Assembly (NCBI RefSeq): GCF_051628905.1
Contig: NZ_CP157575.1
Location: forward strand, 1,240,001 to 1,304,000
Length of the DNA stretch: 64,000 nt
Direction of reading: 5' to 3'
DNA from: Asaia sp037151935
Lineage (GTDB): Bacteria; Pseudomonadota; Alphaproteobacteria; Acetobacterales; Acetobacteraceae
Positions 8,646 through 17,192 of the stretch are shown in pieces. Made by a program: the position numbers and the translations under genes. Under the pieces are notes generated by a model. It worked only from the letters and a program-made list of their open reading frames with translations, was not told where the DNA came from and searched no databases. Each line of letters begins with the position of its first letter. The stretch's first letter is position 1.

Positions 8646-10147
8646 CCCTTTCCTCGCGCCAGCCGGCTCATACTCAAACCGGCCCCCGCAAGACCCTGCA
8701 CGTCAACCTCTTCGAGATGGCCTGTGTGAGCCATATCGTGCACGGCATGTGGCGCGAGGAAGGCAATAACCGCCATCGCTTCGGTGAGATGGCCTATTGG
8801 CTGGACACCGCCAGACGCGCCGAAGCCGCCGGAATGGATGCGATCTTTCTGGCCGATGTGATCGGAATTTATGACCGTTTTGGCGGGCTCGATGCCTCGC
8901 TGCGTCTGGGGCTGCAAATCCCCAATCTCGACCCTCTTTCCCTTATTCCGGCCATGGCCGCAGTGACGGAAACGCTCGGCTTTGCCGCGACATTCTCGAC
9001 CACCTACGAGCCGCCTTTCTCCTTCGCGCGTCGCATGAGCACGCTGGACCTGCTGACCAGCGGGCGTGTCGGCTGGAATGTCGTCACCTCCTATCTGCCC
9101 AATGCCGCCCGTAATTTCGGACTCGATGGCGAGCTTGAGCATGACAGTCGTTACGACCGCGCCGATGAATATCTCGACGTTCTCTACAAGCTCTGGGAGG
9201 GAAGCTGGCACGAAGACGCAGTGATTCAGGACCGCGCATCAGATCGCTATGCCGACCCTTCCCGCGTGCGGCACATCAATCATGAAGGCGCGCATTTTCG
9301 GGTGGAGGGGCCGCATCTGGTCCAGCCGACGCCCCAGCGCACGCCTGTGCTGTTTCAGGCAACCGGCTCCGCACGCGGCCTGAAGACTGCCGCCCGTCAT
9401 GCCGAGGCGATTTTTATCGGCGGCCGCACACAGGATGAAGTGCGCGCCCATATCGCCCGCACGAGAGCAGAAGCCGCCGCTCAGGGCCGCGATCCTGCTG
9501 CGCTGAAATTCTATGTGATGGCCGGGCTGATTGCCGGACGTACCGAAGAGGAGGCGCAGGCCAAACTCGCGCGCTATCGGCAGTATTACAGCGTCGAAGG
9601 CGCCCTCGTACACGCTCAGGCCGAAATCGATCTGCGCCAGTTCGATCCGTCGATCACCATCGGTCAGGCACTGGCAGAGAGCGGGCGCAGCCTTGGCAAT
9701 ATGGGGCGCCGCTTCGGCACGGAACTCACCGTTGGCGCGGCTCTGGAACAGATCGCAAGCTTCGATGAAGGACGGTTTTTTGCTGTCGGCACGCCGGAGC
9801 AGATCGCCGATGAGCTTGAGATCTGGCTCGATGAAGACGGGATCGATGGCATCAATCTGCGCCAGTATCACAGCTTCGAAACGCTCGATGATTACGCTTC
9901 TCTCATCGCGCCTGAATTACGGCGCCGTGGCCGCCTACCCATGCCTGCGAAACCCGGCGAAACGCTTCGCCATCGCCTGACAGGGCGCGACCGCCTGCCG
10001 GATAGTCACCCTGCGGCGGCCCATCGCGCGAATTTTGCGACGCCCCCGGTACAGGCCGCCTGTCGGGAAACAGCCCTCCAACCCGCGGCGACCCAGCCGA
10101 TAAACGCCCCCAATACGAACACCCTAAGAGAGAGCGCCCTGTCATGA
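8642..10147 (+). CDS. NtaA/SnaA/DmoA-family FMN-dependent monooxygenase
   Basis: 501 aa bacterial luciferase-like (LLM) monooxygenase of the NtaA/SnaA/DszA group, using FMNH2 from a separate reductase. Family blocks are visible: LHVNLFEMACVSHIVHGMWR at the start, MDAIFLADVIGIYDRFGG, the LDLLTSGRVGWNVVTSYLPN segment near residue 135-155, and FQATGSARGLKTAARHAEAIF. The last 60 residues are a low-complexity Arg/Pro/Ala-rich tail beyond the usual end of the family. It overlaps both neighbours by four bases, implying translational coupling. No flavin reductase gene is adjacent. Likely role: oxidative C-S or related cleavage during organosulfur use. Confidence 0.85.
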   Translation: MTLSSRQPAHTQTGPRKTLHVNLFEMACVSHIVHGMWREEGNNRHRFGEMAYWLDTARRAEAAGMDAIFLADVIGIYDRFGGLDASLRLGLQIPNLDPLSLIPAMAAVTETLGFAATFSTTYEPPFSFARRMSTLDLLTSGRVGWNVVTSYLPNAARNFGLDGELEHDSRYDRADEYLDVLYKLWEGSWHEDAVIQDRASDRYADPSRVRHINHEGAHFRVEGPHLVQPTPQRTPVLFQATGSARGLKTAARHAEAIFIGGRTQDEVRAHIARTRAEAAAQGRDPAALKFYVMAGLIAGRTEEEAQAKLARYRQYYSVEGALVHAQAEIDLRQFDPSITIGQALAESGRSLGNMGRRFGTELTVGAALEQIASFDEGRFFAVGTPEQIADELEIWLDEDGIDGINLRQYHSFETLDDYASLIAPELRRRGRLPMPAKPGETLRHRLTGRDRLPDSHPAAAHRANFATPPVQAACRETALQPAATQPINAPNTNTLRESALS

Positions 10148-11370
10148 CCACGATCCCGTTCAACGCTGTCCATGAAAAAACCGTTTCGGGTGGGCTTCCC
10201 TCCGGAGAGAGCGCTCCAGAGAAGATCAACGTGCTGTGGTTTCTGCCAACCCATGGCGATAGCCGCTATCTCGGCACCAGCGAAGGCGGAAGGGCGGTCG
10301 ATCTGCCCTATCTGCAACAGATCGCCCGTGCTGCGGATTCACTGGGCTATTACGGCGTTCTGCTGCCAACGGGCCGAAGCTGCGAAGATAGCTGGGTCGT
10401 AGCCTCGGCACTCGTCACCTCGACCGAACGTCTTAAATTTCTCGTTGCCGTGCGTCCGGGTCTGCAATCGCCAACCCTGGCCGCACGCATGACCGCAACG
10501 CTCGACCGGCTTTCCGGTGGGCGGCTGCTCATCAATGTCGTGACAGGAGGCGACCCGCGCGAGAATGGCGGTGACGGGCTGTTTCACGATCATGCCACGC
10601 GCTACGCCATTACAGACGAATTTCTAGACATCTATTCGCGCCTGCTGCGTGGTGAGACCATCGCCCATGAGGGGCCACATTTCCGTATCGAAGACGGGCG
10701 CCTGCTCTTCCCCCCGCATCAGGAAAACGGTCCCCCACTTTATTTCGGCGGCTCCTCGGATGTCGGCATCGATATCGCCGCGCGACGCGTGCAAAAATAC
10801 CTCACTTGGGGGGAACCCCCGGCACTGGTGCGCGAAAAGATCAGCCGCGTGCGCGAGGCAGCGGCGAAAGCCGGGCGCGAAGTCAGCTTCGGCATACGCT
10901 TTCATGTCATTGCCCGCGAGACCACGGCAGAGGCCTGGCAGGAAGCGAATCGCCTGATCTCCAAGCTCGATGACAAGACCATTGCCGAGGCGCAATCGGT
11001 TTTCTCGCGTCTCGACTCCGTCGGGCAGGCCCGTATGAGCGCGCTGCATGGCGGCCGTCGCGACAAGCTGGAGATCAGCCCCAATCTCTGGGCCGGTGTG
11101 GGCCTGGTGCGCGGCGGGGCAGGTACGGCGCTGGTAGGCGACCCAGCGACCATCGCCGAGCGTATGGACGAATACAGACGAGCCGGCTGTGACAGTTTCA
11201 TTCTCTCCGGCTATCCGCATCTCGAAGAGGCCTATCGCTTCGGAGAACTGGTCCTGCCGCTGCTGCCCACCGCCCACCCCGTGCGCGTGTCGCCGCAGAG
11301 AAGCAATATGGGGCCGTTTGGCGAAACCATTGCAGGCAGCCACCGACCGAGCCGGGTTTCCTCCTCATGA
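10144..11370 (+). CDS. ssuD: alkanesulfonate monooxygenase, SsuD family
   Basis: 408 aa LLM-class monooxygenase. SsuD releases sulfite from alkanesulfonates with FMNH2 and oxygen. Characteristic stretches: VLWFLPTHGDSRYLGTSEGG near residue 29, the VLLPTGRSCEDSWV block, LLINVVTGGDPRENGGDG near 128, LYFGGSSD, and SPNLWAGVGLVRGGAGTALV near the C-terminus. The match to SsuD is strong through most of its length; the N-terminal 25 residues and C-terminal 25 residues are extra. No ssuABC transporter or ssuE reductase lies nearby; an MFS carrier and a TonB receptor occupy the transport positions instead. Start ATG overlaps the preceding stop by four bases and is preceded by AGAGAG. Confidence 0.87.
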   Translation: MTTIPFNAVHEKTVSGGLPSGESAPEKINVLWFLPTHGDSRYLGTSEGGRAVDLPYLQQIARAADSLGYYGVLLPTGRSCEDSWVVASALVTSTERLKFLVAVRPGLQSPTLAARMTATLDRLSGGRLLINVVTGGDPRENGGDGLFHDHATRYAITDEFLDIYSRLLRGETIAHEGPHFRIEDGRLLFPPHQENGPPLYFGGSSDVGIDIAARRVQKYLTWGEPPALVREKISRVREAAAKAGREVSFGIRFHVIARETTAEAWQEANRLISKLDDKTIAEAQSVFSRLDSVGQARMSALHGGRRDKLEISPNLWAGVGLVRGGAGTALVGDPATIAERMDEYRRAGCDSFILSGYPHLEEAYRFGELVLPLLPTAHPVRVSPQRSNMGPFGETIAGSHRPSRVSSS

Positions 11371-12791
11371 CGATCGAGAACAACTTGCCCGTTCCGATCG
11401 TGATCATCGGAGGCGGCGCGACCGGCGCGATGGTGGCGTGGCATGTGCTCCGCCAGCGCCCCGATCTGGGGCGTCATGGCGTGACCCTTGTCGAGCCGCG
11501 TGAGCAGCTCGGCGCGGGACAGGCCTATGGCACTCGTGACACCCAACATCGCATCAACGTGCCCGCTTCGCGCATGAGCCTGCAAACGGCAAAGCCGGGC
11601 GATTTTCGCGACTGGCTCGATCTCGACGCGCTGGCGGCCATCGACCCCGATGCTTTCCTGCCATCGGGCGACCTCTATCCATCGCGCGCGCTATTCGGTC
11701 ATTATCTGACGGCGCGGCTAGCCCCTTATCTGGAAACTGGCAGGCTGCGCCATCTACGCGGCACAGCAGAGAGCGTGACGCGCGAAGGGCAGAACTGGCA
11801 AATTGCGGTTAGCGACGGCTCGTCTCTTCTGGCGCAACGACTGGTGCTTGCCACGACGCATCCCGCGCCGTCCCTCCCGCACCCTCTGGCGCCATTGGCC
11901 CAGGAGCCGCGCATTATCGGCAATCCCTGGCGCGATGACGCCCTTTCTCGCATCGCTCCTCAGGATCGCGTTGCCATCATCGGCACGGGTCTCACCATGG
12001 CCGATATCGTGGCTAGCCTGACGGCGCGTGGCCATGAGGGCGAGATTCTGGCTTTCTCCAGACGAGGCCTGCGCCCGCGCGCTCACGCCCCGCAGGCTTC
12101 GGCGCTCTCGGACATATTGAGGCTCATTCCCTCCCCGACGGCGCTCGGGCTGCTGCGCCGCATCCGCTCCGCACTGCGCGACCATGAGGATCTCTACTGG
12201 CATGAGATCATCGACGCTGTGCGCAAACAGGGGCGCAGCCTTTGGGGCGCGCTCGACGTAGCCGAACGTCGCAGGCTGATCCGCCATCTCCGCCCCTTCT
12301 GGGACGTCCATCGCTTTCGTATCGCGCCTCAGCTGGATCGCATCCTCGAAACACGCCTTAGCGAAGGACGTCTCACTCTCAGGGCCGCACGTCTCCTTTC
12401 CGCCAATGCCGTGACAGGTGGGATCGAACTGACGCTGAAGCCTCGAGGCGGTCAGGAAGAAACGCTTGTCGTCGATCATCTGGTCAACACGACAGGTCCC
12501 GACCATGCCGGGATCGTGCATCGCACACCCTATCTGCAGACTCTCGCTGAGGCGGGGCTACTTGAAGCCGATCCCGTGGGGCTCGGCCTTCATACCGGGC
12601 CCGATCATCATGCGCGTGTCGGCACACGGAGCATCCCCGATCTGTTGATCGCAGGGCCACTGTCACGCGGCCAGTTCGGCGAATTGATGGGACTGCCCGA
12701 AGTGACGGAGAACGCCCAGTCAGTGGCAGGCACCCTCGCAGCGCTGGTGCCGCAAAACCGATATGTTTTCTCAGACGAGGTGCGCTCATGA
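11367..12791 (+). CDS. FAD/NAD(P)-binding oxidoreductase (NAD_binding_9 type)
   Basis: 474 aa. The N-terminal dinucleotide-binding motif VIIGGGATGAMVAWHVLRQ is near residue 11. A GAGQAYGTRDTQHRINVPAS block is near 50, and a second Rossmann motif VAIIGTGLTMADIVASL is near 200. This is the pattern of FAD/NAD(P)-binding proteins of the PF13454 group, which accompany sulfur-monooxygenase operons. A role in oxidising an organosulfur intermediate or supplying reduced flavin is inferred only from context. Overlaps both neighbours by four bases. Confidence 0.75.
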   Translation: MTIENNLPVPIVIIGGGATGAMVAWHVLRQRPDLGRHGVTLVEPREQLGAGQAYGTRDTQHRINVPASRMSLQTAKPGDFRDWLDLDALAAIDPDAFLPSGDLYPSRALFGHYLTARLAPYLETGRLRHLRGTAESVTREGQNWQIAVSDGSSLLAQRLVLATTHPAPSLPHPLAPLAQEPRIIGNPWRDDALSRIAPQDRVAIIGTGLTMADIVASLTARGHEGEILAFSRRGLRPRAHAPQASALSDILRLIPSPTALGLLRRIRSALRDHEDLYWHEIIDAVRKQGRSLWGALDVAERRRLIRHLRPFWDVHRFRIAPQLDRILETRLSEGRLTLRAARLLSANAVTGGIELTLKPRGGQEETLVVDHLVNTTGPDHAGIVHRTPYLQTLAEAGLLEADPVGLGLHTGPDHHARVGTRSIPDLLIAGPLSRGQFGELMGLPEVTENAQSVAGTLAALVPQNRYVFSDEVRS

Positions 12792-14275
12792 GTGCCCTGC
12801 CCCCTCACCATACCGCCCGCCCCGTCATCCGCACGGCCGATGATATTGCCGCCCTCGTCAATCAGGGGCCGACAGGCAGGGGACATGCGAATATCATCGT
12901 CATGCTCGCGCTGGGCGGTGTGTTTCTCGATGCCTATGATCTGACAACCCTCTCTTATGGCATTGGCGACGTGCAGAAATATTTCGGCCTTTCGGGGTCC
13001 GAAACCGGCATGGTCGCGGCAGCCATGAGCGCAGGCACGATTATCGGCAGCCTGTCGGGCGGATGGTTGACCGATCGTATCGGGCGCTATGCCGTTTTCA
13101 TGGCCGATATGGCCTGCTTTGTGATCGCCGCTCTGGTCGCCTCGGCGGCTCCCACGGCCAGCATTCTCATTCTGGCGCGCTTTGCCATGGGGTTCGGCGT
13201 CGGGATGGATCTGCCTGTCGCCATGGCTTTTCTTTCTGAATTCTCGAAGCTCTCAGGCAAGGGCAGCAAGGCCGGACGCGCTGCTGCGTGGTGCCCCACC
13301 TGGTATGCGGCGTCTTCTGCCTGCTTTCTGATCGTCTTTGCACTCAACGCGATCGTGCCTGCCAGCCATCCCGACTGGCTGTGGCGTGCCTCTCTGGGAT
13401 TCGGCGCCGTGCCTGCGCTGATCATCATTCTGGTGCGCAGCCGCTATATGAGTGAATCGCCGATCTGGGCGGCACGTCATGGCGATCTGGAAAAAGCCGC
13501 CAGTATCCTGCGCAAGACGCATGGGATCGACCCGATACTCCAGATCACGGTCGTACCCCCGCGTGCCGCCTCTCCCGGTCTTCTGGCTCTGTTGCGCGCG
13601 CCATTGCTACGCCGCACGATTCTGGTGATCGGCATGAAGATCGTCAGCGCCACGTCATACGCCGCCATCGCTTTCGGCGCGCCGAGCCTGCTCAGCACCA
13701 TGCTGCATCTGGACCGCACACAGGTGCTCATCGTCTCAATCGCGCTCAATCTGGTATTCGCGCTGAGTGGCGGCTTTCTGGGTGTGCGTCTGACCCGCTC
13801 TTTCGGCTCCCGCCCGATCACGCTGGCCGGTTATGCGCTGCAATGCTTCGGCATTCTGCTTCTCGCGCTCATCGGCACGCCGCATTCCACGCTCGGCATC
13901 GTACTGGTCATCACGGGGTTTGCCGCCTTTCTGTTTGCTCAGGGTTTCGGGCCGGGCTGCCAGCAAATGGTCTATCCGACACTCAGCTATCCGACCGAAC
14001 TGCGCGGCACAGGCATTGGCTTTACCAATTTCGTTGCCGGGTTTGCCGGAACGCTGAGCATGTGGGTGCTGCCCTCGGCCTTTACCTCGATGGGGACCAC
14101 GATTTTCTGGGTCATCCTGATCGCGCCGGTCGTTGGTATTGCCCTGCATCTCCTCCTGCGCTGGGAAGTGTTCGGCTACGATGCCGATAGCGACAAGACG
14201 CTGCAACGCGCCCTTGATGTCTCCCGCACCTCACTGCAACGCGAGACGCTCTGCCCGTCAGAACACAGCGTGTGA
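12788..14275 (+). CDS. MFS transporter
   Basis: 495 aa with twelve predicted membrane helices. The MFS signature GGWLTDRIGRYAVF lies between helices 2 and 3, and MLALGGVFLDAYDLTTLSYG is in helix 1, as in the sugar-porter and aromatic-acid symporter branches. It is the fifth gene of the coupled operon and is probably the inner-membrane importer for the organosulfur substrate; export of a product cannot be excluded. It ends 180 bases before the TonB receptor gene. Confidence 0.85.
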   Translation: MSALPPHHTARPVIRTADDIAALVNQGPTGRGHANIIVMLALGGVFLDAYDLTTLSYGIGDVQKYFGLSGSETGMVAAAMSAGTIIGSLSGGWLTDRIGRYAVFMADMACFVIAALVASAAPTASILILARFAMGFGVGMDLPVAMAFLSEFSKLSGKGSKAGRAAAWCPTWYAASSACFLIVFALNAIVPASHPDWLWRASLGFGAVPALIIILVRSRYMSESPIWAARHGDLEKAASILRKTHGIDPILQITVVPPRAASPGLLALLRAPLLRRTILVIGMKIVSATSYAAIAFGAPSLLSTMLHLDRTQVLIVSIALNLVFALSGGFLGVRLTRSFGSRPITLAGYALQCFGILLLALIGTPHSTLGIVLVITGFAAFLFAQGFGPGCQQMVYPTLSYPTELRGTGIGFTNFVAGFAGTLSMWVLPSAFTSMGTTIFWVILIAPVVGIALHLLLRWEVFGYDADSDKTLQRALDVSRTSLQRETLCPSEHSV

Positions 14276-14458
14276 GTCATTTTTGCAGCGCTGTCATTCT
14301 TCCGACTGACTGCGCCCTCTTCAGCCGAAACAGATCCTAGCCGGAAAGAACTGACATGATGAAAAACGACGCCTCCCCAATTTTTGCCGCCCGGTCACGA
14401 TGTTCGTCCGCGCCTTTCCCCATGGTTTTTATTTATCGCTCGAACGGACATCGACCCA

Positions 14459-16699
14459 ATGAAACACCGCCACCGATCTGACTTCCTCTCCCCCCGACGC
14501 GCCTTCCTCAGCGCCAATTCGCTGGTGCTTCTTACCGGCATGAGCCTGCTTCCCCATAAAGCTGCGTTTGCCGCCGAGTTGGCTTCGAAAGACGGCAGTA
14601 AGACACGCCACGCCGCATCGAACCGTGCAGCGACGGCGCCCGCCAATTCGGCGGCCAACAGGCCCGTCCCGACCCCTTCGGCTGAATCCATTACCGTGTC
14701 ACAACAGCGCCTTTCCCCTGCTGCTGCGGCCACCCGCCAGCTCGATACTGTGCCGGGCGGGGTATCGGTGATCAATTCGAAAGAGGTGCTGCGCAGCCGC
14801 AATTTGACCAATGCCGATATTCTGGCATTCCAGCCGGGCGTTTTTGCTCAAAGCTCAGGCGGCGGCGACGGGCTGCGCCTTTCCATTCGCGGCTCCGGGA
14901 TCCAGACCGGCACTAATTATTTCCGCTCGGGCATATTGATGATGTTCGACGGGTTGCCCGTCACCACCCCCGCAGGCACGCCTTACGAACTCTTCGAGAC
15001 GCTCGGCATTCAGTATACCGAGGTGCTGCGCGGCGCGAACGCGTTCGATTATGGCGGGCTGCAGCTTGGCGGGGCGATCAATTATGTCGCGCCCACAGGT
15101 TACACCGCCGATCATTTTCAGGCACGCGTCGAAGCAGGCAGTTTCAATTACAACAAGCAGCAGATCAGTTCTGGCGCGGTCATCGGCAAGTCCGATTATT
15201 ATATCAGCATTACCAAATCCTATCGCGGCGGCTATCAGGCCCAGACAGCGGCGAGCAGCTTTGGCGTAAACGCCAATTATGGCTATCGCTTCAACGACAA
15301 TGTCTCGACACGACTGTTCTTTCGGTATCGCCAGACGCAGAACGGCTATCCCGGCTATCTGACGCGTGACCAGATCGAAACCAATCCCAAACAGGCGCAG
15401 GCGCTCTACGCCACGCTGCATGGTCATCGCATCCAGCCTGGCAGCAAGTTCTATGGCGATATGACCACCATACGCATCGATGACAAATCGAAGCTCGAAC
15501 TCGGTTTCGACTATCAGGATGCGCCAATCGATATCCAGAACACGGCAACCGCCCAGCGCTGGGGATACAAGACCGTTGCAGGCGTGGTGCGCTACAGCCG
15601 TAATGACAAGCTCTGGGGTCATAAGAGCGAGACACTTTTCGGCGTCGACACCTATAGCGATCTGGAAGCCTGGCAGACCAACCGCTCACGCACCACCACC
15701 GGGCTTTATGCGAAAATCCCGTTTGGCACCGTGTTGCGCCATTCGGATTACGGCGGAACGGATAATTATTTTCATATACGAAACAATTACGAGCTTTTCC
15801 ATAATTTCTGGCTGACTGCCGCAGGTGCCCTCGATTTCGTGCAGCGCTCGATGGATGTCGCCTATCCCACGACGAGCTCGGTCAGTACGTCAGGGTTCGG
15901 TTTTACACCGCGCGGTGGGTTTCGCTATGTTATTTCCCCCCATGCTTCAGTCTACGGCAATGTGAGCCGCAGTTTCCAGCCGCCCAATGACTGGCAGCTT
16001 CTCTCAGGCGCGCTTTACACCTCCGGCCCGGCGCAGGGACTCAATGCTTCGGGCGTGAAGCTGGATAACCAGACAGCCACGACCTATGAAGTCGGCACGC
16101 GCGGCGACTGGAAGAATAATCGCTGGAGCGTCTCCTATTATTACTCCGACGTTCGCAACGAGTTGCTGACGGTGATGACGCCGCTCTCACAGCTCTACGG
16201 CGCAACGACTTATTCAAATGCCAGCCCGACGACACATCAGGGCGTCGAAGCTTCGCTAGAAACCGATCTCATCAAATGGTCAGGCGGCAAGCTCGGGCTG
16301 AGACAGTCCTATACCTGGCAGGATTTCCATTTCAAACATGACGCCGTCTTTGGCCGCAACGCACTGCCCGGCATTCCGGCCCATTTCTATCAGGGCGAGA
16401 TACGCCTCGATCTGAAGAACGGGCTCTATGCCAATTTCAATACGCAGGTATCGTCGAAAGTATCAGGCTCATATGACGACACGTATTTTGCGCCGTCCTA
16501 TCATATCTTCAACACGACCATAGGCTATGACTGGCCGCACAAGCATCGTCAGGTTTTCCTGTCGTTCAATAATCTCGCCAACACCCACTACGCCTCCATC
16601 GTCGTGCCGGGCTACATCGCCGCGGGCAAACAGCTAGCCGCCTTCCAGCCCGGCGACGGGTTTGGTGTGTTCGCCGGGGTATCGGCGGGGTTTAACTGA
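14459..16699 (+). CDS. TonB-dependent outer-membrane receptor
   Basis: 746 aa from the chosen ATG at 14459, which begins a plausible signal peptide (MKHRHRSDFLSPRRAFLSAN, then a hydrophobic stretch to AAFAAE). An upstream in-frame start at 14384 would add 25 residues before the signal and is unlikely. An Ala/Pro/Ser-rich spacer is followed by the plug domain (about residues 75-200, with VPGGVSVINSKEVLRSRNLT and VLRGANAFDYGGLQLGGAIN) and a 22-strand barrel ending in the aromatic-terminated GVFAGVSAGFN. It probably imports the substrate of the preceding operon. A 9-10 bp hairpin follows. Confidence 0.9.
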   Translation: MKHRHRSDFLSPRRAFLSANSLVLLTGMSLLPHKAAFAAELASKDGSKTRHAASNRAATAPANSAANRPVPTPSAESITVSQQRLSPAAAATRQLDTVPGGVSVINSKEVLRSRNLTNADILAFQPGVFAQSSGGGDGLRLSIRGSGIQTGTNYFRSGILMMFDGLPVTTPAGTPYELFETLGIQYTEVLRGANAFDYGGLQLGGAINYVAPTGYTADHFQARVEAGSFNYNKQQISSGAVIGKSDYYISITKSYRGGYQAQTAASSFGVNANYGYRFNDNVSTRLFFRYRQTQNGYPGYLTRDQIETNPKQAQALYATLHGHRIQPGSKFYGDMTTIRIDDKSKLELGFDYQDAPIDIQNTATAQRWGYKTVAGVVRYSRNDKLWGHKSETLFGVDTYSDLEAWQTNRSRTTTGLYAKIPFGTVLRHSDYGGTDNYFHIRNNYELFHNFWLTAAGALDFVQRSMDVAYPTTSSVSTSGFGFTPRGGFRYVISPHASVYGNVSRSFQPPNDWQLLSGALYTSGPAQGLNASGVKLDNQTATTYEVGTRGDWKNNRWSVSYYYSDVRNELLTVMTPLSQLYGATTYSNASPTTHQGVEASLETDLIKWSGGKLGLRQSYTWQDFHFKHDAVFGRNALPGIPAHFYQGEIRLDLKNGLYANFNTQVSSKVSGSYDDTYFAPSYHIFNTTIGYDWPHKHRQVFLSFNNLANTHYASIVVPGYIAAGKQLAAFQPGDGFGVFAGVSAGFN

Positions 16700-16743
16700 T
16701 CCGGGATGCGACATCGCGGCGCTTCCTCTCGGGGAAATTACCA

Positions 16744-16776
16744 ATCGGGGCGGTCATGAGCCCATGCCGCCCCGAT
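16744..16776 (+). terminator. hairpin terminator after the TonB receptor gene
   Basis: ATCGGGGCGG (16744-16753) pairs perfectly with CCGCCCCGAT (16767-16776), with an inner CATG/CATG pairing. It starts 45 bases after the receptor stop. A TTTT run occurs only about 7 bases after the stem, so efficiency is uncertain. Confidence 0.55.
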
Positions 16777-16923
16777 ACCCTGTTTTACACGCACTCGCGT
16801 GCGCCACATCTGGCGTCCATACGCTCCCTCCGATTGAATTCATGCAACGGTCACACACCACTGCCAGCGAATCCTTTATCGAGGCGCCGTAACCCGACGG
16901 CCTTCTAAAAAAGGAGCAGGTCA

Positions 16924-17094
16924 ATGGACTATCAGCCTCAGCACGAAACCCCTGCGGCTCCCTCGGATCGCTGGCGCCAGACGCTCGTCGCGGCATGGCG
17001 CGAGCATCGTCTGACTGCCATTTCACTGCAATCGCGTCGTGGCGCGCTGATGGCTCTGGACGAAGAGACGCTGCGCGACGATGATCGCACCTGA
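16924..17094 (+). CDS. small protein, 56 aa, resembling DUF1127-type tails
   Basis: Open from ATG 16924 to TGA 17092-17094, with a consensus AAGGAG Shine-Dalgarno seven bases upstream (16911-16916). The product is hydrophilic. Its C-terminal block RRGALMALDEETLRDDDRT resembles the Arg-rich, LD..TL-containing ends of DUF1127 small proteins found across alphaproteobacteria. The family assignment is tentative; the strong ribosome site is what argues for a real gene. It stands alone between the TonB receptor terminator and the phosphoesterase. Confidence 0.6.
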   Translation: MDYQPQHETPAAPSDRWRQTLVAAWREHRLTAISLQSRRGALMALDEETLRDDDRT

Positions 17095-17192
17095 GCCACA
17101 AGTGGCTGGTCTCTCACCTATCCGGTGCCTCTTTCGGTGCTTGGAGAGACCGGCGCTTTATCTTCTCTGAACAGGTGTTGTCGTATTTTCCC

